Positions 22,306 through 29,651 of a DNA stretch of 33,066 nt are shown here, in pieces. Numbering within the stretch: position 1 is the stretch's first letter; each line of letters opens with the position of its first letter. Source of the DNA: Alphaproteobacteria bacterium UBA998 (GTDB taxonomy: Bacteria > Pseudomonadota > Alphaproteobacteria > Rickettsiales > UBA998). The position numbers and the translations under genes were made by a program. The stretch lies in NCBI GenBank assembly GCA_002291925.1, contig DBAY01000036.1:1-33066 (forward strand), given 5' to 3'. Under the pieces are notes generated by a model. The model was not told the DNA's origin and made no database searches. It was given only the letters and a program-made list of their open reading frames with translations.

Positions 22306-23214
22306 ATGCAGGCGGCGCGGCGCGTCCTCTCCCGGCTGCTCATTCCCCGCCCGGATCTGCCCTTCAGCCGCGAGGACGCCAATCGCTTCCTGCCGTGGAT
22401 TATCGGCATCATGACCGTGCTGACCGCGCTGGCGCTTGCCGCGGGCCTTGCGCTGAACGACGTGATGGTGGCGCAGATCGCCGAGTTCGACCAGCGCTAC
22501 CAGATCCATATCCCCTACGATAACGGCAAGGAAAAGCGCACCGCCCAGTCCCTCATGGAGACGCTGCCCAAGCAGCAGGGCATCACCCGTGTCGAGCTGA
22601 TGAGCGAGGCTAAGGTATCTGCTCTGCTGGAGCCGTGGCTGGGTTCCAGCACGCCGGTGGACATGCTGCCCGTGCCGCTCATTATTGATGTATGGGTGAG
22701 TGCCGATGCGGTGGAAGGCGTCGCCGCGCAGGACGCGCTCTCGGCCCTCTCGGCGCAGTATCCGGATCTCATCGTGGAGCGCTTCGCCAGCTGGGTGGAC
22801 AAGTTCAACGACACGGCGCGCAACATGCAGCGCGTCATCTACGGCGTCGCGCTGCTGATGCTGGTGGCGATGGTGGCGGTCATCATTCTGATTACGCGGG
22901 CCAGCGTGCAGCTGCATTTTGACATCGTGAAGCTGCTGCACCGCATGGGCGCGAAGGATCACTACATCTCTCGCCAGTTCCAGTGGAATGCCATCTGGCT
23001 CACCCTGAAAGGCGCACTGCCCGGCGCCGCGCTGGCGGCGCTGATCACGGCGGTATGCTTCCTGTTCATCAACCAGCTGGACGTCGCCAGCCCGATCGCC
23101 TCGCAAACCGGAGCATATGTGGCGCTGTTCCTCCTGCTGCCCGCCTTCCTCACGCTCTGCGTGGGCTTCTCCACCTACACGACCGTCCGTCACACCCTGC
23201 GTCGGATGCACTGA
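22306..23214 (+). CDS. ftsX: Cell-division permease FtsX, separated from ftsE
   Basis: FtsX is the membrane half of the FtsEX ABC complex, which controls septal peptidoglycan hydrolases. The 302-residue protein has a first transmembrane helix near residues 30-50, a periplasmic domain (about 55-170) and three C-terminal helices. VIYGVALLMLVAMVAVIILITRA and HFDIVKLLHRMGAKDHYISRQFQ are characteristic. Normally ftsX directly follows ftsE. Here ftsE is 4.6 kb downstream on the same strand and ftsX follows grpE, so the two are not in one operon. Confidence 0.9.
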   Translation: MQAARRVLSRLLIPRPDLPFSREDANRFLPWIIGIMTVLTALALAAGLALNDVMVAQIAEFDQRYQIHIPYDNGKEKRTAQSLMETLPKQQGITRVELMSEAKVSALLEPWLGSSTPVDMLPVPLIIDVWVSADAVEGVAAQDALSALSAQYPDLIVERFASWVDKFNDTARNMQRVIYGVALLMLVAMVAVIILITRASVQLHFDIVKLLHRMGAKDHYISRQFQWNAIWLTLKGALPGAALAALITAVCFLFINQLDVASPIASQTGAYVALFLLLPAFLTLCVGFSTYTTVRHTLRRMH

Positions 23215-23230
23215 TGCAGCGCTTGCCTGC

Positions 23231-23291
23231 TGTCATGCTGAACTTGTTTCAGCATCTATTCAAAAGACCCTGAAACAAATTCAGGGTGACA
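23231..23291. repeat. Family C palindromic repeat copy 1
   Basis: This palindrome starts TGTCATGCTGAACTTG and ends AATTCAGGGTGACA, with inner TTTCAGCATC and CCCTGAAAC. It lies between ftsX and the GmhB-like gene, in opposite orientation to the copy at 25154-25216. Confidence 0.9.
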
Positions 23292-23302
23292 AAGGAAAGA
23301 CC

Positions 23303-23851
23303 ATGAACCTCGTTCTGCTCGACCGTGACGGCGTCATCAATGAAGATCTGCACCCCGGCGTGACCCGCCCGGAGGAATTCCGCCTGCTGCCCGGAGCGCT
23401 GGAGGCCATCGCCACCTTGACGCAGGCGGGCTTTCGCATTGCTGTGGTGACCAATCAATCCGCCATCGCCAAGGGGCTGACCACGGCGGCGACCGTGGAC
23501 GCCATCCATCGCCGCCTGGCGGTGGAGGCCGAAGCGGCGGGCGGGCTGATCCAGCGCTTCTATGTCTGCCCCGATCATCCGGAGCGCCCCACGCCGCGCC
23601 GCAAGCCCGCGCCCGGCATGCTACTCGAAGCGCTGGCCGAATTCGGTGCCGAGGCCGCGCGCACGCCGTTTGTCGGCGATGATCTGCGCGATCTGCAGGC
23701 GGCGTATGCGGCGGGCTGTCCACGCATCCTCGTGAAAACCGGCAAAGGCGCGCGGGTGTTGGCCGAGGGCTTGCCAGAAGCGCTTTCGCCTGTCATGGTG
23801 GCGGCCGATCTGCGGGCGGCCGCCCGCCATATCCTTGAGCATTACCGCTGA
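23303..23851 (+). CDS. gmhB: GmhB/HisB-type HAD phosphatase
   Basis: The closest family is D-glycero-manno-heptose 1,7-bisphosphate phosphatase, which acts in ADP-heptose synthesis for LPS. The 182-residue protein has HAD motif I LLDRDGVIN, motif II VVTNQSAIAKG, motif III RRKPAPGML and motif IV FVGDDLRDLQAAYAAG. The family's zinc loop normally has Cys-x-His followed by Cys-x-Cys. Here CPDHPERPTPRRKP keeps the first Cys and His but lacks the second cysteine pair. Start ATG 23303 follows AAGGAAAG and the end of a palindromic repeat. Without other heptose genes nearby the substrate is not certain. Confidence 0.8.
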   Translation: MNLVLLDRDGVINEDLHPGVTRPEEFRLLPGALEAIATLTQAGFRIAVVTNQSAIAKGLTTAATVDAIHRRLAVEAEAAGGLIQRFYVCPDHPERPTPRRKPAPGMLLEALAEFGAEAARTPFVGDDLRDLQAAYAAGCPRILVKTGKGARVLAEGLPEALSPVMVAADLRAAARHILEHYR

Positions 23852-23854
23852 GGC

Positions 23855-24451
23855 ATGACGCGCTTTCACCGCTGGTTCCTTCTCTTTGGCGTGCTGTTCG
23901 CTGTCTGGGCGATCGGCCTGTTCCGCTTCATCGGCGAAATCCCCGGCCGGCCGCAGACCAACCCGGCCAGGACCGACGCCGTCGTGGTGCTCACCGGCGG
24001 TGATCAGCGCCTGCGCCGGGGGCTGGAGATTCTCAACGAAGGGCTGGCGAAGAAGCTGCTCATCTCCGGCGTCGGCAAGGGCGCCACGCTGCCCATGCTG
24101 CTGGCGCAATATCCGGGCGCCAGCCTTGGCAATATCACGCAGCCGGATGATGTCATCATCCTCGATGAAGTAGCCGATACCACCTTCACCAACGCCATCG
24201 AGACGCGCCGCTGGATGCAGAAAGAGGGCTACACCTCCCTGCGCGTGGTGACGGGTAATTACCACCTGCCGCGCAGCCTGCTCATCTTCGTGCATTACCT
24301 GCCCGACTGCCTCATCATCCCGGAGCCGGTCTTTCCCAAGGATTTCCAGCGCAATGACTGGTGGAACGCGCCCAACACCGCCCGTCTGCTGGTGACGGAA
24401 TATACCAAGTTCCTCATCACCTGGGTGCAGCTCAAGATGAGGGCGGCATGA
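23855..24451 (+). CDS. DUF218 (YdcF/SanA-like) membrane protein
   Basis: The 198-residue protein has an N-terminal membrane anchor (residues 8-25) and a DUF218 domain with DAVVVLTGGDQRLRRGLEIL, LLISGVGKGAT and RVVTGNYHLPRS, the family hallmarks. DUF218 proteins are envelope-associated and their reaction is not firmly known. The gene lies between gmhB and plsC, and its stop overlaps the plsC start as ATGA. In many alphaproteobacteria a DUF218 gene follows ftsX, which fits here apart from the gmhB insertion. Confidence 0.9.
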   Translation: MTRFHRWFLLFGVLFAVWAIGLFRFIGEIPGRPQTNPARTDAVVVLTGGDQRLRRGLEILNEGLAKKLLISGVGKGATLPMLLAQYPGASLGNITQPDDVIILDEVADTTFTNAIETRRWMQKEGYTSLRVVTGNYHLPRSLLIFVHYLPDCLIIPEPVFPKDFQRNDWWNAPNTARLLVTEYTKFLITWVQLKMRAA

Positions 24452-25146
24452 GCTGGCTGCGCTCGCTCCTGTTCAATCTGGCCCTAATTCTGTGGACGCT
24501 CATCATCGGGCTGTTCAGCCTGCCGGTGCTGGTGCTCTTCCGCGGCGCCATAGGGACGGTGGCGGATACCTGGTGCGAGGGCGTGCTGCGTCTGCTGCGC
24601 CTGTTCTGCGGCATCCGGCACCGGGTGGAGGGCGCCGAGCAGATTCAGCCCGGCGTCGTTTATGCCGCCAAGCACCAGTCAGCGTGGGAGACCATCGCGC
24701 TGTGGCGCATCCTGCATCGCCCGGTGTTTGTGTTGAAGAAGGAGCTGCTCTCCATCCCGGTGTTTGGCACCTATCTGAAGCGCGTGCCCCACGTGGCCAT
24801 TGACCGCAAGGCGGGCAGCCAGGCCATGCGCCAGATCATCGAGCAGAGCCGCATGCACATCCTCGATGGCCGCAGCATCATCATCTTCCCCGAAGGCACG
24901 CGCACTGCGCCGGGCGAGACGCGCCCCTACAAGCAGGGTGTCGCCTCACTCTATGAGCATCTTTCAGCGACGGTGGTGCCGGTGGCGCTGAACGCCGGCC
25001 TGTTCTGGCGGCGCAACGCCTTCACCAAGCGCCCCGGCCTCATCACCGTGCGCCTGCTGCCGCCGATGCCCTCGGGGCTGGAGCGCGAGGCATTTCTGAA
25101 AACCCTGCAGGAAACCATCGAGCGCGAAAGTAAGGCGCTTTTATAA
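24448..25146 (+). CDS. plsC: 1-acylglycerol-3-phosphate acyltransferase
   Basis: PlsC acylates lysophosphatidic acid to phosphatidic acid at the inner membrane. The 232-residue protein has an N-terminal hydrophobic segment (residues 5-38), the acceptor/catalytic motif AAKHQSAWETIAL (an H-x4-E version of the canonical H-x4-D), VLKKELLSIPVFG, and IIIFPEGTRTAPGE for phosphate binding. The start is fixed by the ATGA overlap with the DUF218 gene. A family C repeat follows. Confidence 0.93.
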   Translation: MSWLRSLLFNLALILWTLIIGLFSLPVLVLFRGAIGTVADTWCEGVLRLLRLFCGIRHRVEGAEQIQPGVVYAAKHQSAWETIALWRILHRPVFVLKKELLSIPVFGTYLKRVPHVAIDRKAGSQAMRQIIEQSRMHILDGRSIIIFPEGTRTAPGETRPYKQGVASLYEHLSATVVPVALNAGLFWRRNAFTKRPGLITVRLLPPMPSGLEREAFLKTLQETIERESKALL

Positions 25147-25153
25147 CACTTCT

Positions 25154-25216
25154 CGTCGCCCTGAACTCGTTTCAGGGCCTTTTGCAAATAGATGCTGAAA
25201 CGAGTTCAGTATGACG
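25154..25216. repeat. Family C palindromic repeat copy 2, inverted
   Basis: This palindrome begins CGTCGCCCTGAACTCG and ends GAGTTCAGTATGACG. Its reverse complement aligns along its length with the copy at 23231-23291, so the two bracket gmhB-DUF218-plsC in inverted orientation. Confidence 0.9.
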
Positions 25217-25232
25217 AAAAAGAAAGAATTTT

Positions 25233-26084
25233 ATGCATCACCTCTCCGGCCTCACCCCCATTCTCGACCATTACGACGCCTATTTGCTGGACCTCTGGGG
25301 CGTCATCCATGACGGCAACGCGCTGTATCCCGGCGTGCAGGACACGCTCGCGAAAATGCATGCGCGGGGCAAGCGCATCATCTTTCTCTCCAACGCCCCC
25401 CGCCGCGCCGAGAAAGCACGCGTGCGGCTGCTGGAGCTGGGCATTCCCGCTGCCATCGCACGTGAGGTGGTGACCTCCGGTGAAGCGGCCTATCTTCAGC
25501 TCGCCAAGCGCGAGGAGGGGTGGACGCGCTATGCGTTCTGCGGCCCCGAGCGCGACCGTGATCTGCTGCAAGGGCTGCCGTACGATGCCGCGCCCCCGGA
25601 AGAAGCCGATTTCGTGCTGAATGTCGGTTTCACCGACGACAATGAGCCCGTCTCCTACTGGATGCCGCTGCTCGAAGCCGCCTATGCCCGCCGCCTGCCG
25701 ATGATCTGCGCCAACCCGGACCGCATCGTGGTGCGCCTTTCGGGCGAAGTGCTGCCCTGCGCCGGGCAGCTGGCCGACGCCTATGAGGCCATGGGCGGCG
25801 AGGTGCGCTATTTCGGCAAGCCGTACGGGGAGGTCTATGCGCTGTGCTGCGAGCGCCTGACAGGTGTGCCGAAGGAGCGCATTCTCGCGGTCGGCGATTC
25901 GCTGGAGACGGATATTCTCGGCGCCAACCGTGCCGGAATCGCCAGCGCGCTGATTACCGGCGGCATCCTGAAGCCGCAGCTGTTCCCCGCAGTGGATGAA
26001 AAGCTCAGCGAGACGGCACTGGCGCAGCTATGTACTGAACACGACGCTATGCCTGATTATACGCTTCCGGCGCTGGTGCGTTGA
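25233..26084 (+). CDS. HAD class IIA hydrolase (TIGR01459-like)
   Basis: The 283-residue HAD phosphatase has motif I DAYLLDLWGVIHDG, motif II IIFLSNAPR, the class IIA cap, and C-terminal FGKPYGEVYAL and ILAVGDSLETDILGANRAGIASALITGG. This matches the alphaproteobacterial TIGR01459 family of NagD-like hydrolases, whose substrate is unknown. It starts 17 bases after a family C repeat and ends before a family B repeat. Confidence 0.9.
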   Translation: MHHLSGLTPILDHYDAYLLDLWGVIHDGNALYPGVQDTLAKMHARGKRIIFLSNAPRRAEKARVRLLELGIPAAIAREVVTSGEAAYLQLAKREEGWTRYAFCGPERDRDLLQGLPYDAAPPEEADFVLNVGFTDDNEPVSYWMPLLEAAYARRLPMICANPDRIVVRLSGEVLPCAGQLADAYEAMGGEVRYFGKPYGEVYALCCERLTGVPKERILAVGDSLETDILGANRAGIASALITGGILKPQLFPAVDEKLSETALAQLCTEHDAMPDYTLPALVR

Positions 26085-26097
26085 GGGTTTTAAGTCT

Positions 26098-26182
26098 GTC
26101 ATCCTGCGAGCCGAAGGCTGCGCAGGACCTTTCCCCGTATCGCGGGGAGATTCCGGGCACGCTGACGCGTCCCGGAATGACG
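26098..26182. repeat. Family B palindromic repeat copy 1
   Basis: It begins GTCATCCTGCGAGCCGAAG and ends CGCTGACGCGTCCCGGAATGACG, with inner CCCCGTATCGCGGGGAG. It lies between the convergent HAD and hpt genes. Nearly the same sequence recurs at 29401-29485. Confidence 0.9.
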
Positions 26183-26192
26183 GCAGCAGTCC

Positions 26193-26747
26193 TTAATCCA
26201 GCGCGCCGATGAACGGGAGTTCGCGGTAATAGTTCGCGTAGTCCAAACCATACCCCACCACGAAGCGGTCAGGGATGACGAAGCCGACATAATCGGCGTC
26301 CACGCCTTCGGCCACGCGCTTGCCGGGCTTTTCCATCAGCACGCAGATTTGCGTCTCCGTGGCGCCGCGCTCCAGCAGCAGGTTGCGTGCATATTGCAGC
26401 GTGCGGCCGGACTCGAGGATGTCGTCGACGATGAGCACCTGCTTGCCAGATACTTCCTCGCTCAAATCGCGCTGGATGGTGATGTTGTCGGCACCCGTCT
26501 TGTTCTTGCCGTAGCTGGCGAGCGTCATGAAATCGATCTGCGGCGCGCAGCCCACCGCGTGCAGCGCACGAACGAGGTCAGCGGAAAACACGAAGCTGCC
26601 CTTCAGCAGGGCGACAATCATGAAATCCTCGCCCAGCTTTTCCTTGATCTCGATGGCGAGGCGGTGAATGGTGCGGCCGATTTCCTCCACAGAATAGAGG
26701 ATGGGCACCTGGTGCGGGGGGATGTAACCTTCGGGTTTGTCGGTCAT
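26193..26747 (-). CDS. hpt: Hypoxanthine phosphoribosyltransferase
   Basis: This enzyme salvages hypoxanthine and often guanine to IMP and GMP using PRPP. The 184-residue protein has the PRPP-binding motif VLIVDDILESGRTL, the early loop VALLKGSFVFSADLVRAL and the C-terminal YVGFVIPDRFVVGYGLDYANYYRELPFIG. The start overlaps the stop of the zinc-ribbon gene as ATGA. Confidence 0.95.
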   Translation of the reverse strand: MTDKPEGYIPPHQVPILYSVEEIGRTIHRLAIEIKEKLGEDFMIVALLKGSFVFSADLVRALHAVGCAPQIDFMTLASYGKNKTGADNITIQRDLSEEVSGKQVLIVDDILESGRTLQYARNLLLERGATETQICVLMEKPGKRVAEGVDADYVGFVIPDRFVVGYGLDYANYYRELPFIGALD

Positions 26748-27619
26748 TGGTCGGCGATGCTCAATTCCAGCGGGCTGCCGAGGCGAAGCACCATTGCTTC
26801 GGCCTGCGCTGCGCGGGGCGTCGCAAAATACTTCGCCGGGACACTGAAAGGCAAGGCCTGATCCTTCGGCAGCGGTTTGTCGCTGCCTTCCACCGGCACT
26901 TCCCGCAGAATTTCGCCATCCTTGCCGATCAGCGCGATATGCACGTCCGGCTGGCGGAAGGGCTTGTCCAGCGTGTTGACGATCTTACCCTCCACGGAGA
27001 AGCGGGGGCGCTGCTCGGTGCCGGTGCGCTTGAGGCGCAGATCGGCGAAGCTGATGCCGGACGTGTCCTGATAGCCCAGCGCGCCGTAAAGGCTGCGCGT
27101 TGCCGGGATAGTGCGGGCGATGGAATCGCGGAAAAACAGGAACGCCGTGCCGAGATTGAGCACCACCAGCGCCACGCACGCAGCGGCGATCATCACTTTC
27201 TGCGCGCGCCACGCATTGGCTGGAGCGGCCGCCGGCAGCGCGGCGGTGCTGCGCGTGAGGGCTGCATCCAGCGTTTCGAAATCGATGTCGGCCTCCGGCT
27301 CCGGCGTGGTTTCCTCCGCCGCAAACTGCCGCTCGAACGGCATGGGGATTTCATCGCCCAGCGCCATATCGAGGTTTGGCTCATACTCACGGGGAATCGG
27401 CTGCGGGCGGGGAGCGGGCGTCGCTTCCGTCTCCTCCCGCACGGGCGCGGGTTTCGGCGCGGGCGGGGGTGCCAGGCGCACGCCCTGTTCGTCATGCACG
27501 TCGCTCTGCAGGGCAAACCACTGATTGCCACATTTGGAGCAGCGCACATCGCGGCCTTCCCCAATCGCCTGGGGATTGACGCGGAAGCGGGAGGTGCAGG
27601 CCGGGCATGCCAGAAACAT
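26744..27619 (-). CDS. MJ0042-type zinc-ribbon membrane protein
   Basis: The 291-residue protein starts with a zinc ribbon (CPACTSRFRV...VRCSKCGNQW, two CxxC pairs, residues 5-34). A Pro/Glu-rich linker follows, then one transmembrane helix near residues 145-165 (VMIAAACVALVVLNLGTAFLF), then a C-terminal domain similar to DUF3426 (FSVEGKIVNTLDKPFRQPDVHIALIGKDGEIL). In alphaproteobacteria this gene is commonly divergent from ftsE, as here. Function is unknown. A link to the division region is suggested by context only. Confidence 0.88.
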   Translation of the reverse strand: MFLACPACTSRFRVNPQAIGEGRDVRCSKCGNQWFALQSDVHDEQGVRLAPPPAPKPAPVREETEATPAPRPQPIPREYEPNLDMALGDEIPMPFERQFAAEETTPEPEADIDFETLDAALTRSTAALPAAAPANAWRAQKVMIAAACVALVVLNLGTAFLFFRDSIARTIPATRSLYGALGYQDTSGISFADLRLKRTGTEQRPRFSVEGKIVNTLDKPFRQPDVHIALIGKDGEILREVPVEGSDKPLPKDQALPFSVPAKYFATPRAAQAEAMVLRLGSPLELSIADQ

Positions 27620-27660
27620 GCCCTTGTTCTAACATAAAGAAGCGTACCGACCACTAATTA

Positions 27661-27700
27661 TTTGCAACCAACGGGGGGCTGAGATAGCTATGGTTGCAAA
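27661..27700. promoter_or_regulatory. 10-bp inverted repeat upstream of ftsE
   Basis: TTTGCAACCA at 27661-27670 and TGGTTGCAAA at 27691-27700 form a perfect inverted repeat with a 20-base spacer, in the divergent region between the zinc-ribbon gene and ftsE. It could be a regulator-binding site or an RNA stem. No regulator is known. Confidence 0.45.
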
Positions 27701-27741
27701 TGGTTGTTTCACGAGGACAGCATGTCCGAGTCAGCCTTGAG

Positions 27742-27771
27742 CGCGCCTCATTGCGGAGCGCAGGAGGCGCG
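27742..27771. other. Hairpin in the ftsE leader
   Basis: CGCGCCTC and GAGGCGCG form an eight-base stem with a 14-base loop about 27 bases before the ftsE start. It may affect translation of ftsE, whose own ribosome-binding site is weak. An ATG at 27721 opens an out-of-frame leader that overlaps ftsE. Confidence 0.35.
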
Positions 27772-27797
27772 TAGCATCGAGGCAAACACAAACCCCT

Positions 27798-28469
27798 ATG
27801 ATCACCTGTTACAACCTCTCGCTGGAATACACGCCCGGTCACCGGGTGCTGAAGGACATCTCGCTGAAGGTGCCCAAGGGCTCGTTCCATTTCCTAACCG
27901 GGGCGAGCGGGGCGGGGAAATCCTCGCTGCTGAATTTGTTCGCGCTGACCATCCGGCCCTCCAGCGGGCGACTGAAATTGTTCGGGCAGGAAGTCACCAA
28001 GCTGGGCCATGACGCGCTGCCGCTGCTGCGCCGCAAGGTGGGCTCGGTGGTGCAGGATTTCCAGCTACTTGATCACCTCACCGTGGCGGAGAATATTGCG
28101 CTGCCGCAAAAAATTTCCGGCGAGGGTTTCGCCGATACGGACGCCAAGGTGACGGAGCTGCTTGACTGGATCGGCCTCTCGCCCTTCCGCGATGTGAAGC
28201 CGCCGCTGCTCTCCGGCGGCCAGAAGCAGCGCGTGGCCATCGCCCGCGCGGTCATCAACAACCCGCCGCTGCTGCTGGCCGACGAGCCGACCGGCAACCT
28301 CGATCCCAAGCTCTCCAAGCGGTTCATGTATTTGTTTGAAACGCTGAACAAGATGGGCACCACCATCATCCTCGCCACACATGATGAATCGCTTATCCGC
28401 GCCTTCGCCTATCCCGTCTTGCATTTGAAAGAAGGAAAGGTGATGCAGGAGCGAGGTGAGGGGGAGTAA
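27798..28469 (+). CDS. ftsE: Cell-division ATP-binding protein FtsE, separated from ftsX
   Basis: FtsE is the ATPase of the FtsEX complex. The 223-residue protein has Walker A LTGASGAGKSSLLN (residues 34-47), Q-loop VVQDFQLLDHLTVAENIALP, signature LLSGGQKQRVAIARA, Walker B LLLADEPTGNLD and switch H in ATHDESL. The N-terminus, with KGSFHFLTG, is typical of alphaproteobacterial FtsE. The signature has Gln-Lys where LSGGEQQR is usual. ftsX does not follow. A short possible ORF and a dehydrogenase gene do. Confidence 0.94.
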   Translation: MITCYNLSLEYTPGHRVLKDISLKVPKGSFHFLTGASGAGKSSLLNLFALTIRPSSGRLKLFGQEVTKLGHDALPLLRRKVGSVVQDFQLLDHLTVAENIALPQKISGEGFADTDAKVTELLDWIGLSPFRDVKPPLLSGGQKQRVAIARAVINNPPLLLADEPTGNLDPKLSKRFMYLFETLNKMGTTIILATHDESLIRAFAYPVLHLKEGKVMQERGEGE

Positions 28470-28478
28470 AAGGCAGCC

Positions 28479-28625
28479 ATGGGACGCGCTTGTTGTGGAT
28501 TCGAGGACGACGACGAGGATTACCTGCCTCCGCCACAGGCAACGCCCACCCCTGCGCCGGTAAACGAGCAACCACCCATTCCCACACTGCCTACGGAAGG
28601 AGATCCCCATGCAACTGAAAGGTAA
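28479..28625 (+). CDS. Possible 48-residue proline-rich peptide
   Basis: A short frame from ATG 28479 to TAA 28625 has AAAAGG five bases upstream. It encodes MGRACCGFEDDDEDYLPPPQ followed by a Pro/Thr-rich tail. It begins 10 bases after the ftsE stop and overlaps the first 17 bases of the dehydrogenase gene. The acidic start and proline-rich tail do not match a family I know. It may be a genuine small protein or only a spacer frame. Confidence 0.4.
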   Translation: MGRACCGFEDDDEDYLPPPQATPTPAPVNEQPPIPTLPTEGDPHATER

Positions 28626-29391
28626 ATCCGCCATCGTCACCGGCTCCACGAGTGGCATTGGGCTGGGCATCGCCCATGCGCTGGCCGATCAGGGCGTCAA
28701 TATCATGCTGAATGGTTTTGGCGATGCGAAGGCCATTGAAGACATCAAGAAGGAAATCGCCGCCAAGGGCGTGAAGGTGGAATATTCCGCCGCCGACATC
28801 TCCAAGCCCGCCGAAATCAAGCTGATGGTGGCGGATGCGGAGAAGCTACTGGGATCGGTGGATATCCTCGTCAATAACGCGGGCATCCAGAATGTGCAGC
28901 CCATCTGGGACTTTGATGACGCGAAATGGGACCAGATCATCGCCATCAATCTCTCCGGCGCGTTTCATGCCATCAAAGCCGCGGCTCCCGGCATGATGCA
29001 GCGCAAATGGGGCCGCATCGTCAATATTGCGTCCGTGCATGGGCTGGTGGCCTCGGCCTATAAATCCGCCTATGTCTCGGCCAAGCACGGCATCGTGGGC
29101 CTCTCGCGCGCGGCGGCGGTGGATCTGGCGCCGTACGGCATCACGGCCAACGCCATCTGCCCCGGCTATGTCGACACCCCGCTCGTGCGCAAGCAGATTC
29201 CCGAGCAGATGAAAGCGCTGAATCTCTCGGAAAAAGAGGTGATTGAGAAGGTCATGCTCGATAAACACGCCATCAAGGAATTCGTCACCGTCGATAACAT
29301 CGCCGAGACGGTCATCTTCCTCTGTGGCGATGCGGGTTCGAAAATCACCGGCATCGCCTTGCCCGTCGATGGCGGCTGGAGCGCGATGTAG
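28609..29391 (+). CDS. bdhA: 3-hydroxybutyrate dehydrogenase
   Basis: BdhA interconverts D-3-hydroxybutyrate and acetoacetate with NAD, usually in polyhydroxybutyrate breakdown. The 260-residue SDR has TGSTSGIG (11-18), NNAG (89-92), Ser142 in NIASVHGLVAS, and Tyr155/Lys159 in YVSAKHG. Features specific to this subfamily include INLSGAFHAIKAAAPGM, ICPGYVDTPLVRKQIPEQ and the C-terminal ITGIALPVDGGWSA. GGAG lies upstream of ATG 28609. No polyhydroxybutyrate synthase is in the window. Confidence 0.93.
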   Translation: MQLKGKSAIVTGSTSGIGLGIAHALADQGVNIMLNGFGDAKAIEDIKKEIAAKGVKVEYSAADISKPAEIKLMVADAEKLLGSVDILVNNAGIQNVQPIWDFDDAKWDQIIAINLSGAFHAIKAAAPGMMQRKWGRIVNIASVHGLVASAYKSAYVSAKHGIVGLSRAAAVDLAPYGITANAICPGYVDTPLVRKQIPEQMKALNLSEKEVIEKVMLDKHAIKEFVTVDNIAETVIFLCGDAGSKITGIALPVDGGWSAM

Positions 29392-29400
29392 AAGAATAGC

Positions 29401-29485
29401 CGTCATCCTGCGAGGCGAAGCCTGCGCAGGATCTTCTTCTTCACGCGAGGAGATTCCGGGCCCGCTGACGCGTCCCGGAATGACG
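29401..29485. repeat. Family B palindromic repeat copy 2
   Basis: It begins CGTCATCCTGCGAGGCGAAG and ends GCGTCCCGGAATGACG, with inner ACGCGAGGAGATTCCGGGC. It lies nine bases after the bdhA stop and is the first of three repeats stacked in this spacer. Confidence 0.92.
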
Positions 29486-29500
29486 TGAAGTAAAGGGAAT

Positions 29501-29568
29501 GTCACCCCGCACTTGTTGCGGGGTCTCCCGCTGAGGACACGCCAGACCCCGGCGTGCGCCGGGGTGAC
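29501..29568. repeat. Family E palindromic repeat, short copy without a gene
   Basis: The left arm (29501-29526) is identical over 26 bases to the ends of the GIY-YIG cassette at 31061-31086 and 31396-31421. The right arm (29544-29568) begins AGACCCCGG and ends CCGGGGTGAC. Each arm can itself fold as a CCCCG..CGGGG hairpin. Confidence 0.92.
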
Positions 29569-29575
29569 AGTGAGA

Positions 29576-29651
29576 CGTCATTGCGAGCGATAGCGAAGCA
29601 ATCCAGCCGGTGCTTCTGGATTGCCGCGTCGCTGCGCTCCTCGCAATGACG
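29576..29651. repeat. Family A palindromic repeat copy 3
   Basis: It begins CGTCATTGCGAGCG and ends CTCCTCGCAATGACG, with internal AAGCAATCCAG and CTGGATTGCC. It is the third repeat in the bdhA-cobS spacer. Confidence 0.92.

Noticed and set aside
20191..23211. Long minus-strand frames over the SPOR gene, grpE and ftsX
   Set aside because: The plus-strand genes have signal sequences, domain motifs and ribosome-binding sites. The antisense translations are low-complexity and lack homology signs.
29401..29651. CRISPR array
   Set aside because: The repeats are palindromes of different families with no regular spacer length and no cas genes nearby.
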